8,647 nucleotides of DNA from CALMEC01 sp031376485 (GCA_031376485.1 JANMDV010000054.1:1-8647), one strand, 5' to 3'. Positions 1 to 6,770 are shown, counted from the first letter of the stretch. Numbers and translations: made by a program. Notes: generated from the sequence alone by a model not told the origin.

Positions 1-68
1 CGAAGGAGTTCACTCGGGGCCAAGCCAGTATCGGGATTTCGAGGGCCACTGGTAAGGTCACGTCCCAC

Positions 69-1532
69 ATGAGCCTTGTGAACACACCGATGCGCCGTCT
101 CGCGCAGGCCGGCGCCGCCTTTGTGTGCGCGCTCCTGTCCGTCTCGGCCGCTGCGTCGGCCGCCGTGCCCACGCTGACGGTCAAGCCCGCCGGCCTCTCG
201 CCGATGGCGGCCATGCAGGACGACCGTATCCCGTACGCGGCCGATCCAGGTGAGCGCGTGCGGCTTCTGGCAGACGCCGGCGCTGCGTTGATCCGCGTCG
301 ACCTGCGCTGGGACAGCGTCGCGACCAGGCGCCCCGCCGCCGCGACCAACCCCGCCGACCCGGCATATGACTGGCGCCAGTACGACGCGATCGTGGCTGC
401 TGCCAACACGTACGGCGTCGAGGTGCTGTTCGCGGCATACGGAACGCCTGCGTGGGCGGTCGATGCATCAGTGCGTTCCAAGCCGAGCTACCTGCCGGGC
501 AAGTTCCCCGAAACGTCGATCAGGCCGCTCGACCCGGCCGATTTCGGTGCGTTCGGCGAGGCTGCCGCCACGCGCTACACCCCGCTCGGCGTGCGCAAGT
601 GGGAAGGATGGAACGAGCCCAACATCGGTCTGTTCTTGCAACCGCAGTACGAGCGGGTCGGCAATCGGTGGGTGGCCGCGTCTCCCAAGACCTACTCGGG
701 CCTGCTCAAGGCGTTCCGCACAGGGGTCAAGCGCGCTTCGCCCGGCGCAGTCGTCGCGGGGGCCGTCACGGCGCCGGCCGGCTCCACGTGCCCCACCTGC
801 CCGCTCAACGACGCTCCCCAGCGTGTGCGGCCGCAGGACTTCATCACGGCGCTCGACGCCTCGGATCTGCGCCCCCCGATGGACGTGGTGAGCCACCACC
901 CCTACCCGCTGAGTGCGCCCAGGACCGGCACGGCGCCGGGCCGCGGGTACGTCGACCTGTACAACCTGGACGTCCTCGTCACCGCGATCGACAGGACCTA
1001 CCTCAAGGGCAAGAAGCTGTGGTTGACCGAGTACGGCTTTGCGACGCGCCCCGTCGAGCAGTACAAGACGTACTTCAGCCCCGCCAAGCAAGCGAGCTAC
1101 ATCGTCGACGCCTACCGCCGGACCAAGGCCAACCGCCGTGTCACGATGACCAGCTACTACTTCCTGCAGGACCATGCAGATTGGGCGTCCGGCGTCCTGA
1201 CGCAGAACGGTGCGAAGAAACCCGGCTACCAGGCGATCGGAATTCCGTTTGCCACCACGACCGGCACCACGGCGTTTCGGCGCGGGACGCTCGTCACGCT
1301 GGTGGGCCAGTCGCGGTTGGGTGACGGCAAGCGGGCGGTCGAGATCGAGCGCAGAGCCGGGAGCAAGTGGGTTCGCCTCAAGCGCATCACGTCGAGTGTC
1401 GACGGCAGCTTCCGGGTGAGCCTTCGACTGGCGTCCAAGATCGCGCTGCGCGCCAAATGGACCGGGGTCGCCCCCAGCGGCGTGGCCGCGACGCGAACAA
1501 GCCCGGCAGTGACGCTCACCACACGTCCGTAG
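69..1532 (+). CDS. Secreted clan GH-A glycoside hydrolase (GH39/GH5-like)
   Basis: Probable exported retaining glycosidase of 487 residues acting on a surface or extracellular polysaccharide. A Sec signal peptide is visible: an arginine pair at 9-10, a hydrophobic stretch at about 14-31, and a likely cleavage site near ASA-AV (residues 29-33). The catalytic (beta/alpha)8-type domain covers about 40-390. The WNEPN motif (181-185) gives the acid/base E183, and WLTEYGF (318-324) gives the nucleophile E321, the usual spacing of clan GH-A enzymes. SHHPYP (275-280) is typical of such barrels. Residues about 400-487 look like a separate beta-sandwich domain with repeated short strands. The ATG at 69 was chosen because a weak AAGG (54-57) precedes it; an ATG at 90 would also keep the signal peptide. 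A TAAGGT hexamer (53-58) could be a -10 site. The next gene starts 3 bp after the stop and makes a glycan-initiating enzyme, so a PslG-like polymer-trimming role is plausible. The substrate cannot be read from the sequence. Confidence 0.82.
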   Translation: MSLVNTPMRRLAQAGAAFVCALLSVSAAASAAVPTLTVKPAGLSPMAAMQDDRIPYAADPGERVRLLADAGAALIRVDLRWDSVATRRPAAATNPADPAYDWRQYDAIVAAANTYGVEVLFAAYGTPAWAVDASVRSKPSYLPGKFPETSIRPLDPADFGAFGEAAATRYTPLGVRKWEGWNEPNIGLFLQPQYERVGNRWVAASPKTYSGLLKAFRTGVKRASPGAVVAGAVTAPAGSTCPTCPLNDAPQRVRPQDFITALDASDLRPPMDVVSHHPYPLSAPRTGTAPGRGYVDLYNLDVLVTAIDRTYLKGKKLWLTEYGFATRPVEQYKTYFSPAKQASYIVDAYRRTKANRRVTMTSYYFLQDHADWASGVLTQNGAKKPGYQAIGIPFATTTGTTAFRRGTLVTLVGQSRLGDGKRAVEIERRAGSKWVRLKRITSSVDGSFRVSLRLASKIALRAKWTGVAPSGVAATRTSPAVTLTTRP

Positions 1533-1535
1533 CGA

Positions 1536-3011
1536 ATGGGCACCCTTCCCGGTCGAGGTCACGTTCGGCGGGATGCCCGCTTCAAGCCACTGTTGGGTCG
1601 CTCCGCCGCCCTGACCTGGGCACGGCGGCTGCTCTCGGTGCTGACGCTGGTCGCGATCGACCTGGCATCACTCATCCTGGGTGTCATGGCCGCGTTCGCC
1701 GGCAAGCTCCTGCTTCGCGGGGATCCGCTCGACTTCGGCGCGATCTGGATCGAGGAGCGGCGTGTGCTCCCCATCGCATCGGTCGTCCTGGTCTTGGCAT
1801 TCGCCCGCGCGCAGCTCTACCACAGCCGTGAGCGGCGCGGTCATGCGGCGCGCATCATCGGCGCGACCGCCCTCGCGACCGTGATCGTCGCGGCGTTCGT
1901 CATCGCTGCCGGCAACGACTTCACCACCTACTACGTCTTCTACGCGTCGTTCATCTGCGTCAGCGCGATCGCCGTTGCCCTGCGCGCGAGCCACGCGAGC
2001 CTGACGGCGCTCATGCTCGAGCTGCTCAAGGTGGAGCGCCGAGCGCTTCTGGTCGGCACCCCTGCGTTGACGACCGACATCGCTGCCAGCCTGCACCGGT
2101 CCGCAAGCACCCGGGGCGTGCCCTACCGGGTCGTCGATCAGCAGGAGCTGCTCGGCGCAACGGCGGCTGGCGCCGGCGGCCTCAACCCTGCTGTCCGCCA
2201 GTTGATCGACCGACGCGACGTCGACGAGATCATCATCGCCGGATCCATGGGCGCCGACGCGCCCGTATTGGCGCTCCTCGACGCCTGCCGCGCCCGCAAC
2301 ATCGCGGTGCGTCTCGCGCCGACCGCGACCGAGCTTCTGTCCCACACGCTTCGCGCCGTCCCTGCGCCCGGGTTGCCGCTGTTCGACCTCAAGGCGCCGG
2401 TCTTGTCGGGAGGCGCCTTCCTGGTCAAGCGCCTGTTCGACATCGTTGTCGGATCGCTGATCTTGATCGTTGTGTCGCCGATCCTGGCGGGCGCGGCGAT
2501 CGCGATCAAGATCGACGACCGGAGTTCGGTGCTCTTTCGCAGCAGACGTGTCGGTGTTGACGAGACCCCGTTCGACTGCTTCAAGTTACGCACGATGACC
2601 GAGGACGCGCAGGCGCGCCAGGCCGAGTTGGAGAGCCAGAACGAGGCTGACGGAGCCATCTTCAAGATGCGCGAGGACCCGCGGGTCACGCGGGTCGGCG
2701 GGTTTCTTCGCCGGTTCTCGATCGACGAGTTGCCGCAGCTTGTCAACGTGTTGCGTGGCGAGATGTCACTGGTCGGTCCCCGGCCGCTTCCGGAGCGCGA
2801 CTACCAACTCCTGGACGAGGTCCACAAGAAGCGCTACCTGGTGCTGCCCGGCATGACCGGCCAGTGGCAGGTCAGCGGCCGGTCCGAAGTCGGCTTCGAC
2901 GAACTCGTCCGGCTCGACTTCTCGTACATCGAGTCCTGGTCTGTCTGGCTCGACATCGAGATCCTGCTCAAGACGATCCCGACGGTGCTGTTCAAGCGGG
3001 GAGCCTGGTGA
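1536..3011 (+). CDS. Polyprenyl glycosylphosphotransferase (exopolysaccharide initiating sugar transferase)
   Basis: Integral membrane enzyme (491 residues) that transfers a sugar 1-phosphate from a nucleotide sugar to undecaprenyl phosphate, the first step of exopolysaccharide or O-antigen-like repeat-unit assembly. Four N-terminal membrane segments are visible at about 27-59, 77-95, 106-126 and 130-150. A Rossmann-like soluble domain follows (about 168-275; LLVGTP at 171-176), then a fifth hydrophobic segment (about 298-324) and the bacterial sugar transferase domain to the end. Key motifs are KLRTM (350-354), DPRVTRVGGFLRR (381-393), the DE dyad D397-E398 in IDELPQL, GEMSLVGPRP (408-417), and PGMTGQWQVSGRS (438-450). 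Length and order match the long WbaP/CpsE-type enzymes rather than the monotopic PglC type. The start ATG lies 3 bp after the previous stop with no clear Shine-Dalgarno, suggesting translational coupling. The sugar (glucose, galactose or another) cannot be predicted. Confidence 0.93.
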   Translation: MGTLPGRGHVRRDARFKPLLGRSAALTWARRLLSVLTLVAIDLASLILGVMAAFAGKLLLRGDPLDFGAIWIEERRVLPIASVVLVLAFARAQLYHSRERRGHAARIIGATALATVIVAAFVIAAGNDFTTYYVFYASFICVSAIAVALRASHASLTALMLELLKVERRALLVGTPALTTDIAASLHRSASTRGVPYRVVDQQELLGATAAGAGGLNPAVRQLIDRRDVDEIIIAGSMGADAPVLALLDACRARNIAVRLAPTATELLSHTLRAVPAPGLPLFDLKAPVLSGGAFLVKRLFDIVVGSLILIVVSPILAGAAIAIKIDDRSSVLFRSRRVGVDETPFDCFKLRTMTEDAQARQAELESQNEADGAIFKMREDPRVTRVGGFLRRFSIDELPQLVNVLRGEMSLVGPRPLPERDYQLLDEVHKKRYLVLPGMTGQWQVSGRSEVGFDELVRLDFSYIESWSVWLDIEILLKTIPTVLFKRGAW

Positions 3012-3304
3012 GCGACTCGGCGTCGGATCCCGACCCTCGGCAGCTCTCCGACGAGCTTCGGCAGGCCGTGCCGGTTCCTCCATTGCCGCCGCTTCGCATC
3101 CCCGAGCCGAGCCGCTCTGACCGCGTGGCTCCGGTCGGTCGTATTGTCACCGGTGCTCGTCGGGCGCTTCTTCGCGTGCTCGCACCCTCGCTGATCGAGC
3201 TTGTCGGCCAGCTCGAGCGGGAGCGCCACCAACAGCGGGCGAGGATCTCTGAGCTCGAAGGCCGGATCGCGCGGCTCGAGGGCATGACGCCCGTCGACCG
3301 CTAG
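3008..3304 (+). CDS. Small protein with C-terminal coiled coil, function unknown
   Basis: A 98-residue protein I do not recognise. GTG at 3008 overlaps the TGA of the previous gene by 4 bp (GTGA), and GGGGAG at 2998-3003 with a 4-nt spacer is a credible ribosome site, which decides the start. Residues 1-40 are acidic, then proline-rich (VPVPPLPPLRIPEP at 21-34), and look disordered. Residues 43-68 form a basic-amphipathic stretch (TGARRALLRVLAPSLIELV, 48-66) that might touch the membrane surface. Residues 66-92 have heptad-like leucine, isoleucine and charged positions (RARISELEGRIARLEG, 77-92), consistent with a short coiled coil. The position between the initiating transferase and a GT4 enzyme suggests an adaptor or scaffold for glycan assembly, but this is inference from context. 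No enzyme motif or signal peptide is seen. The overlap and frame continuity make it likely to be a real gene. Confidence 0.7.
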   Translation: MSDSASDPDPRQLSDELRQAVPVPPLPPLRIPEPSRSDRVAPVGRIVTGARRALLRVLAPSLIELVGQLERERHQQRARISELEGRIARLEGMTPVDR

Positions 3305-3306
3305 TC

Positions 3307-4485
3307 GTGCGCGTCGCGTTCGTCGTCCAGCGCTACGGGCAGGACGTGGCGGGGGGCGCTGAGGTGCTGTGTCGACAGACCGCCCAGGCGTTCGCGTCGC
3401 GTGGGCACGCGGTGACCGTCCTGACGACGACCGCGCGCGACTACCTGCACTGGGCGCCTCACTACCCTGCCGGCCCCCATCGGGACGGCCCGGTGTCGGT
3501 CCATCGATTTGCCGCCGACGCCGCCGATCCGTTGCTCGCGTCACGTCTGGGGCGACGAATCGCACTCGGTTGGGGTGACTGGGACGACCAGGTCGCCTGG
3601 GCGATCGCGCAGGGCCCCGTCAGTCGTGGGCTCCTGGCGACGCTCAAGCGGACGGCCCAGCAATACGACGTCGTGGTCCTGTGGACGTATCTCTATGCCA
3701 CGACGCACCTCGCCATGCCCCTCGTCACGGGCCGGGCGATTCTGGTTCCGATGGCACACGACGAGCCGATGCTGCGTTTCGACATCACCCGGGGGGTCAT
3801 GGCGCTCGCGTCCGGTTTCGCGTTCCTGACGCCCGAAGAGCGCCGCCTGGTCGACGAGCAACACGACATCGCGTCCCGCCCGCAGCAGGTTGTCGGCGCG
3901 GGCCTGGCGCCCGTCGTGCCCGGCGACGCGACCCGCGTGCGAACGACGCTCGACCTTCCGAGCCGGTTCGCGCTCTACCTCGGGCGCGTCGATCCCGGCA
4001 AAGGCATCGACACCCTGTTTCGCGCCCACGCCGCCTACCGGGCCGCAGGCGGTCAGCTGGGTCTCGTCCTTGCAGGCAGGGTGCTGGACGGGGTGCCTGT
4101 CCCCGAATGGGTTCGTGTGCTCGGCTTCGTCGACGCGCAGACCAAAGCGGATCTTCTCGCAGCGAGCGATGTCCTGGTGCTCCCGTCGACCAACGAAAGC
4201 CTTTCCCTGGTGCTGATGGAAGCCTGGCAGGTGGGATGCCCCACCCTCGCCACCGCGCACAGCGACGTCTTGAGTGGCCAGTCAGCGAGGTCCAGCGGCG
4301 GTCTCGTCTACCGCGACGATGCCGACTACGCCCGACAACTTCAACGGCTGGACGACGACGCCGAGCTTCGCCGAACCCTGTCCACCGCCGGCACCGCGTG
4401 GGCCACGAGAGAGACCTGGAGCAACGCACTCGACCGTTGGGAAATGCTGATCGATCAGGTTCTTCAGCCCCATGGTTCGATCTGA
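3307..4485 (+). CDS. Family 4 glycosyltransferase (GT-B fold)
   Basis: Cytoplasmic or membrane-associated glycosyltransferase of 392 residues, expected to move a sugar from a nucleotide donor to a lipid-linked glycan. The N-terminal acceptor domain begins VAFVVQRYGQDVAGGAE (3-19), with the glycine-rich loop typical of GT4. DWDDQVAWAIAQGPVSRGLL (91-110) and YLYATTHLAMPLV (128-140) resemble a set of actinobacterial surface-glycan GT4 proteins. The donor domain starts near 221: FALYLGRVDPGKGIDTL (221-237) is the usual phosphate-contact strand and loop, and E297-x7-E305 in NESLSLVLMEAW is the EX7E nucleotide-sugar motif. GTG at 3307 comes 2 bp after the previous stop with no good Shine-Dalgarno, so translation is probably coupled. 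It is the last plus-strand gene before a convergent gene. Donor and linkage are not predictable from sequence alone. Confidence 0.9.
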   Translation: MRVAFVVQRYGQDVAGGAEVLCRQTAQAFASRGHAVTVLTTTARDYLHWAPHYPAGPHRDGPVSVHRFAADAADPLLASRLGRRIALGWGDWDDQVAWAIAQGPVSRGLLATLKRTAQQYDVVVLWTYLYATTHLAMPLVTGRAILVPMAHDEPMLRFDITRGVMALASGFAFLTPEERRLVDEQHDIASRPQQVVGAGLAPVVPGDATRVRTTLDLPSRFALYLGRVDPGKGIDTLFRAHAAYRAAGGQLGLVLAGRVLDGVPVPEWVRVLGFVDAQTKADLLAASDVLVLPSTNESLSLVLMEAWQVGCPTLATAHSDVLSGQSARSSGGLVYRDDADYARQLQRLDDDAELRRTLSTAGTAWATRETWSNALDRWEMLIDQVLQPHGSI

Positions 4486-4502
4486 GGGAGCGATATCAGC
4501 GT

Positions 4503-4515
4503 TGCATTCAATGCA
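4503..4515. repeat. Short palindrome in the convergent gap
   Basis: TGCATTCAATGCA is a perfect 6+1+6 inverted repeat inside the 73-bp gap between two convergent glycosyltransferase genes. The gap is visibly less GC-rich than the flanking genes. A second weak hairpin, GAAGCC/GG(T)CTTC with one bulge, lies at 4521-4536. Neither has a U-tract, so a terminator role is only possible; a protein-binding site or chance are alternatives. Confidence 0.3.
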
Positions 4516-4558
4516 CGGGTGAAGCCTCTGGTCTTCGAACCCATTGCTCAGCTGCGGA

Positions 4559-5734
4559 CTAGCGCAGCCAGCGGGTGAGGGAACGCAACGAGCCGGCCTG
4601 TTCGCCCCTGCGTTTGCGGCGAGGTTGGGCGACGGCTTCGCGCAGGACGGCTTCGATGCCGCGGGCGGCGCGGTCCCACGAGTAGGACGCGGCGTGCTCG
4701 CGGCCTTCGCGAGCCATACGGGCTGACTCGTCGGGCGAGCCAAGTACGTCGCGAAGGTGCGATGCCAGCGCCGGAGCGTCACCTGCGGCGAACAGCTTTC
4801 CTGCGCGTCCGACGACCTCGGGCAGCGCACCTGCTCGGGCGGCGACGACGGGAGTGCCGGCGGCCATCGCCTCGAGTACCGGAAGGCCGAAGCCCTCGCC
4901 CGTGCCCGCCAAGACGACGCACCCGGCGGCGCGATACACCGCCGGCAGATCCCCATCGTCGACGAACCCGGCCAGGTGCAGGCGGTCGGCCATGCCGATC
5001 ACCCGTGCCATCGACCGCAGGCTCTCCTCCTCAGGGCCGGATCCTGCCAGCACCAGGCGAGGGGCCACCGAGGCGGGAAGCTGCGAGACCGCCCGCACCA
5101 GCGTGGGCAGGTCCTTGCGCACGTGCAAGCTCCCGACGTGCAGGATGCTGTGGGGGATGACCCCGTACAACTCCCGTGCGCGCGCGACCGCATCGACACC
5201 GGGATCGTCCAAGAACCTGCCGTCCAGGCCCCCCGGCACCACTCGAATGCGCTCCTCGTCGATGCCGAGCCTGCGCCGGATCGCACCGGCCGAATGTTCG
5301 GACGTGGTGACGATCCGTGCCGCGCGCGACAGCGACACGGCGTTGGCGTACGCAAACCGGGTCGCTGCGCCTCCCTCGGGGGCGGCCACCAGCGTGCGGT
5401 CCCACTCTGCGACGTCATAGAGCACGAGCACCATGGGACAGGGCGAGACCAGCGGCAGGCCGCGGTTGGCGGGCGAGAGCAACACATCGGCTCTGAGGCG
5501 ACGCAGCAGTGACGGCAGGGCGACCTGCTCGCGGGTGGCTTCGCGTCCTCCGCCCAGGTGGTGGACTTCGACCGGCAGCTCGACCGGCAGGTCGGTGTGG
5601 GCGAACGGCAGGACGGTCAGCCAGTCGCGCCGGGTCAGGGCTTCGGTCACGCCGATCGCGAACCGCGAGATGCCGCCGCGATCCCCGTCGGCGACCCGCC
5701 GCATGTCGACTGCGATGCGAAGCGGCGTGCTCAC
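4559..5734 (-). CDS. Family 4 glycosyltransferase (mannosyltransferase-like)
   Basis: A 391-residue GT-B glycosyltransferase of the common GT4 type that includes WbaZ/MtfB-like mannosyltransferases. The N-terminal domain starts IAVDMRRV (7-14) and has GGISRFAIGVTEAL (20-33). SEHSAGAIRRRLGIDEERI (145-163) followed by VVPGGLD (165-171) is the typical linker to the donor domain. ILHVGSLHVRKDLPTLVRA (197-215) is the donor-side phosphate loop, LVLAGSGPEEE (227-237) follows, and E280-x7-E288 in GEGFGLPVLEAMAAG is the EX7E motif. The C-terminal tail (about 370-391) is strongly basic (QPRRKRRGE), which could help membrane binding. GTG at 5734 overlaps the TGA of the channel gene upstream (GTGA at 5734-5731) and has no clear Shine-Dalgarno, implying coupled translation. 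The gene converges on the plus-strand glycan block, so its pathway may be different. Donor and acceptor are unknown. Confidence 0.9.
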   Translation of the reverse strand: MSTPLRIAVDMRRVADGDRGGISRFAIGVTEALTRRDWLTVLPFAHTDLPVELPVEVHHLGGGREATREQVALPSLLRRLRADVLLSPANRGLPLVSPCPMVLVLYDVAEWDRTLVAAPEGGAATRFAYANAVSLSRAARIVTTSEHSAGAIRRRLGIDEERIRVVPGGLDGRFLDDPGVDAVARARELYGVIPHSILHVGSLHVRKDLPTLVRAVSQLPASVAPRLVLAGSGPEEESLRSMARVIGMADRLHLAGFVDDGDLPAVYRAAGCVVLAGTGEGFGLPVLEAMAAGTPVVAARAGALPEVVGRAGKLFAAGDAPALASHLRDVLGSPDESARMAREGREHAASYSWDRAARGIEAVLREAVAQPRRKRRGEQAGSLRSLTRWLR

Positions 5735-6582
5735 GTCGCGATGATCGTTTCGGGACGCTCGGCCTCGCGCGATTCGACGGCGGTGACGACCGGGGCGGCG
5801 GCAAGCGACTCACCGAGCCGCGCCTGCAGCACCGCTGCCACCAACTCGCGGGCCGCGTCGGCCATCGTGGCGGCGGCCGGGACCCGTCCGTGTACCGCGT
5901 ACATCCCGTCGGCGAGTTCTTTGCTCGTGACCGACAGGGCGTTGGCCACGCCGCCTGCGCCCGAACTTGCCAGGTCGCCGATCTGCCCGAGGGCGAGTTC
6001 GGCTGCATCGGGCTCGCGGGTCAGGAGGGTGACCGACAGCATCGTGCGCGCCGACGGAAACCGCCGGACCGCCGTGATCTGCCCGTTCGGCACAAAGCAG
6101 CGGTCGCCGTCGGCGTCGCGCAGGATCGTGGTGCGCACCCCGACCTCCTCGACGACCCCGGTGTATCCGGACGGCGAGAGCTGGATGACGTCGCCCACCG
6201 CGTACTGGCCCTCGAACAGGATGAAGAACCCGGCGATCATGTCGGCCAAAAGGCGTTGGCTGGCAAAGCCGATGATGATGGCCAGGACCGCGCTGCCTCC
6301 GAGCGCACCGACACCGCCGCCGCCCGCCAGGATCACCACGATCGCGATGACCGCGGCCACCAGCACCACATACCGCAGCATCGTCGACAGGAGTGCCGTG
6401 GCCGTGTGGCGCTGACGGGCCTTGACGGGGTCCGTCCCAGGGCGCACGCGCGACGCGATCTTGGGCACAAGCCACCGAAGCAGGGCAAAGGCCGCCGCCG
6501 CCGCTGCGACGGTGATGGCGATCAGCACGAGCTTGGCCGGCCACCCGTCCAATCCGAACGTCGAGGCGGGGAACGCGATCAC
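5731..6582 (-). CDS. MscS-family mechanosensitive ion channel protein
   Basis: Small-conductance mechanosensitive-type channel of 283 residues in the inner membrane, expected to open under membrane tension and release solutes. Three hydrophobic segments are visible: about 15-37, 68-88 and 95-124. The last has the small-residue-rich pore helix and kink pattern GGSAVLAIIIGFASQRLLAD (95-114). It continues into the beta domain (GDVIQL 130-135, YTGVVEEVGVRTT 140-152), which ends with the family hallmark VPNGQI (164-169). An alpha/beta C-terminal region spans about 180-265, followed by a short charged tail. The length is close to E. coli MscS (286 residues). GTG at 6582 has no Shine-Dalgarno, but a TAGACT hexamer ends 6 nt before it, suggesting a leaderless message. 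Its stop overlaps the start of the downstream glycosyltransferase gene. Gating properties and ion preference cannot be judged. Confidence 0.92.
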   Translation of the reverse strand: MIAFPASTFGLDGWPAKLVLIAITVAAAAAAFALLRWLVPKIASRVRPGTDPVKARQRHTATALLSTMLRYVVLVAAVIAIVVILAGGGGVGALGGSAVLAIIIGFASQRLLADMIAGFFILFEGQYAVGDVIQLSPSGYTGVVEEVGVRTTILRDADGDRCFVPNGQITAVRRFPSARTMLSVTLLTREPDAAELALGQIGDLASSGAGGVANALSVTSKELADGMYAVHGRVPAAATMADAARELVAAVLQARLGESLAAAPVVTAVESREAERPETIIAT

Positions 6583-6588
6583 CCGGCC

Positions 6589-6594
6589 AGTCTA
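6589..6594 (-). promoter_or_regulatory. Candidate -10 element for the MscS-type gene
   Basis: The minus strand reads TAGACT, fitting the actinobacterial TANNNT -10 form. Six bases separate it from the GTG at 6582, so transcription would start at or next to the start codon. This matches the known geometry of leaderless actinobacterial genes and the absence of a ribosome site. No convincing -35 is seen. Confidence 0.35.
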
Positions 6595-6729
6595 TTGCCC
6601 GCTCGTCGGGGCATCGTCATGCGGCCGATTGACGGCTCTTCGTGTTTGAGTAGGGAGAGTGATCATTCTCTGCCGCTGGGGCCGTCTGCCGGGTGAAAGG
6701 AACAGCTCCTCAAACGCGAAGAGCCTCAT
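6592..6729 (-). CDS. Marginal 45-residue ORF
   Basis: A short ORF between glnA and the channel gene. Its ATG (6729) is preceded by GAGGAAA (6736-6742) with a 5-nt spacer, a better ribosome site than most genes here have. The product begins MRLFAFEELFLSPG and then becomes arginine- and polar-rich (RRPQRQR), with no recognisable domain. Both arms of the 17-bp inverted repeat lie inside it, so its sequence may be shaped by that element rather than by protein function. The stop overlaps the candidate -10 of the next gene. I list it because of the ribosome site; a chance ORF is at least as likely. Confidence 0.22.
   Translation of the reverse strand: MRLFAFEELFLSPGRRPQRQRMITLPTQTRRAVNRPHDDAPTSGQ
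6634..6725 (+). ncRNA. Candidate structured RNA or inverted-repeat element
   Basis: Two 17-nt arms, GGCTCTTCGTGTTTGAG (6634-6650) and CTCAAACGCGAAGAGCC (6709-6725), pair along their whole length and enclose 58 nt. The only non-Watson-Crick pair is T6643/G6716: a G-U wobble in plus-strand RNA but a C-A mismatch in minus-strand RNA. Inside, GAGAGTGATCATTCTC (6655-6670) forms a 6-bp hairpin whose single irregular pair (G6659/T6666) is also a wobble only on the plus strand. This favours a plus-strand RNA. No family was recognised. Alternatives are a protein-binding inverted repeat, a miniature repeat element, or the lower-confidence minus-strand ORF. A TTGACG and TAGGGA pair (6629-6634, 6651-6656; 16-nt spacer) looks promoter-like, but would start transcription near 6663, inside the element, so it does not fit a transcript containing both arms. 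Confidence 0.35.
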
Positions 6730-6753
6730 CGACGTTTCCTCACTCCCTCGGTC

Positions 6754-6766
6754 GCCCGCTTCGGGC
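6754..6766. repeat. Small GC hairpin
   Basis: GCCCG-CTT-CGGGC is a perfect 5-bp stem with a 3-nt loop, between the glnA terminator-like hairpin and the candidate RNA. It could add to termination of glnA, or end a plus-strand transcript of the 6634-6725 element. It has no U-tract in either direction. Confidence 0.4.
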
Positions 6767-6770
6767 CAAT

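Noticed and set aside
468..1562. A 364-codon ORF antisense to the glycoside hydrolase
   Set aside because: Arginine- and glycine-rich composition typical of the antisense frame of a high-GC gene. The sense frame has a signal peptide and both catalytic motifs.
3541..4260. A long ORF antisense to the first GT4 gene
   Set aside because: No motif and a biased composition. The sense strand carries intact GT4 motifs over the same bases.
4520..4555. A GGTTCGAA stretch on the minus strand that resembles a tRNA T-loop
   Set aside because: The flanking bases do not form the 5-bp T-stem, and no acceptor, D or anticodon arm can be drawn, so it is not a tRNA or an obvious attachment site.
6629..6656. 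TTGACG / TAGGGA promoter-like pair on the plus strand
   Set aside because: It would start transcription inside the inverted repeat, no plus-strand gene follows in the gap, and the -10 is a poor match. Kept only as a caveat to the RNA candidate.
6634..6725. Insertion sequence or MITE with terminal inverted repeats
   Set aside because: No target-site duplication is visible next to the arms, and no transposase fragment is present. A genome-wide copy count could reopen this.
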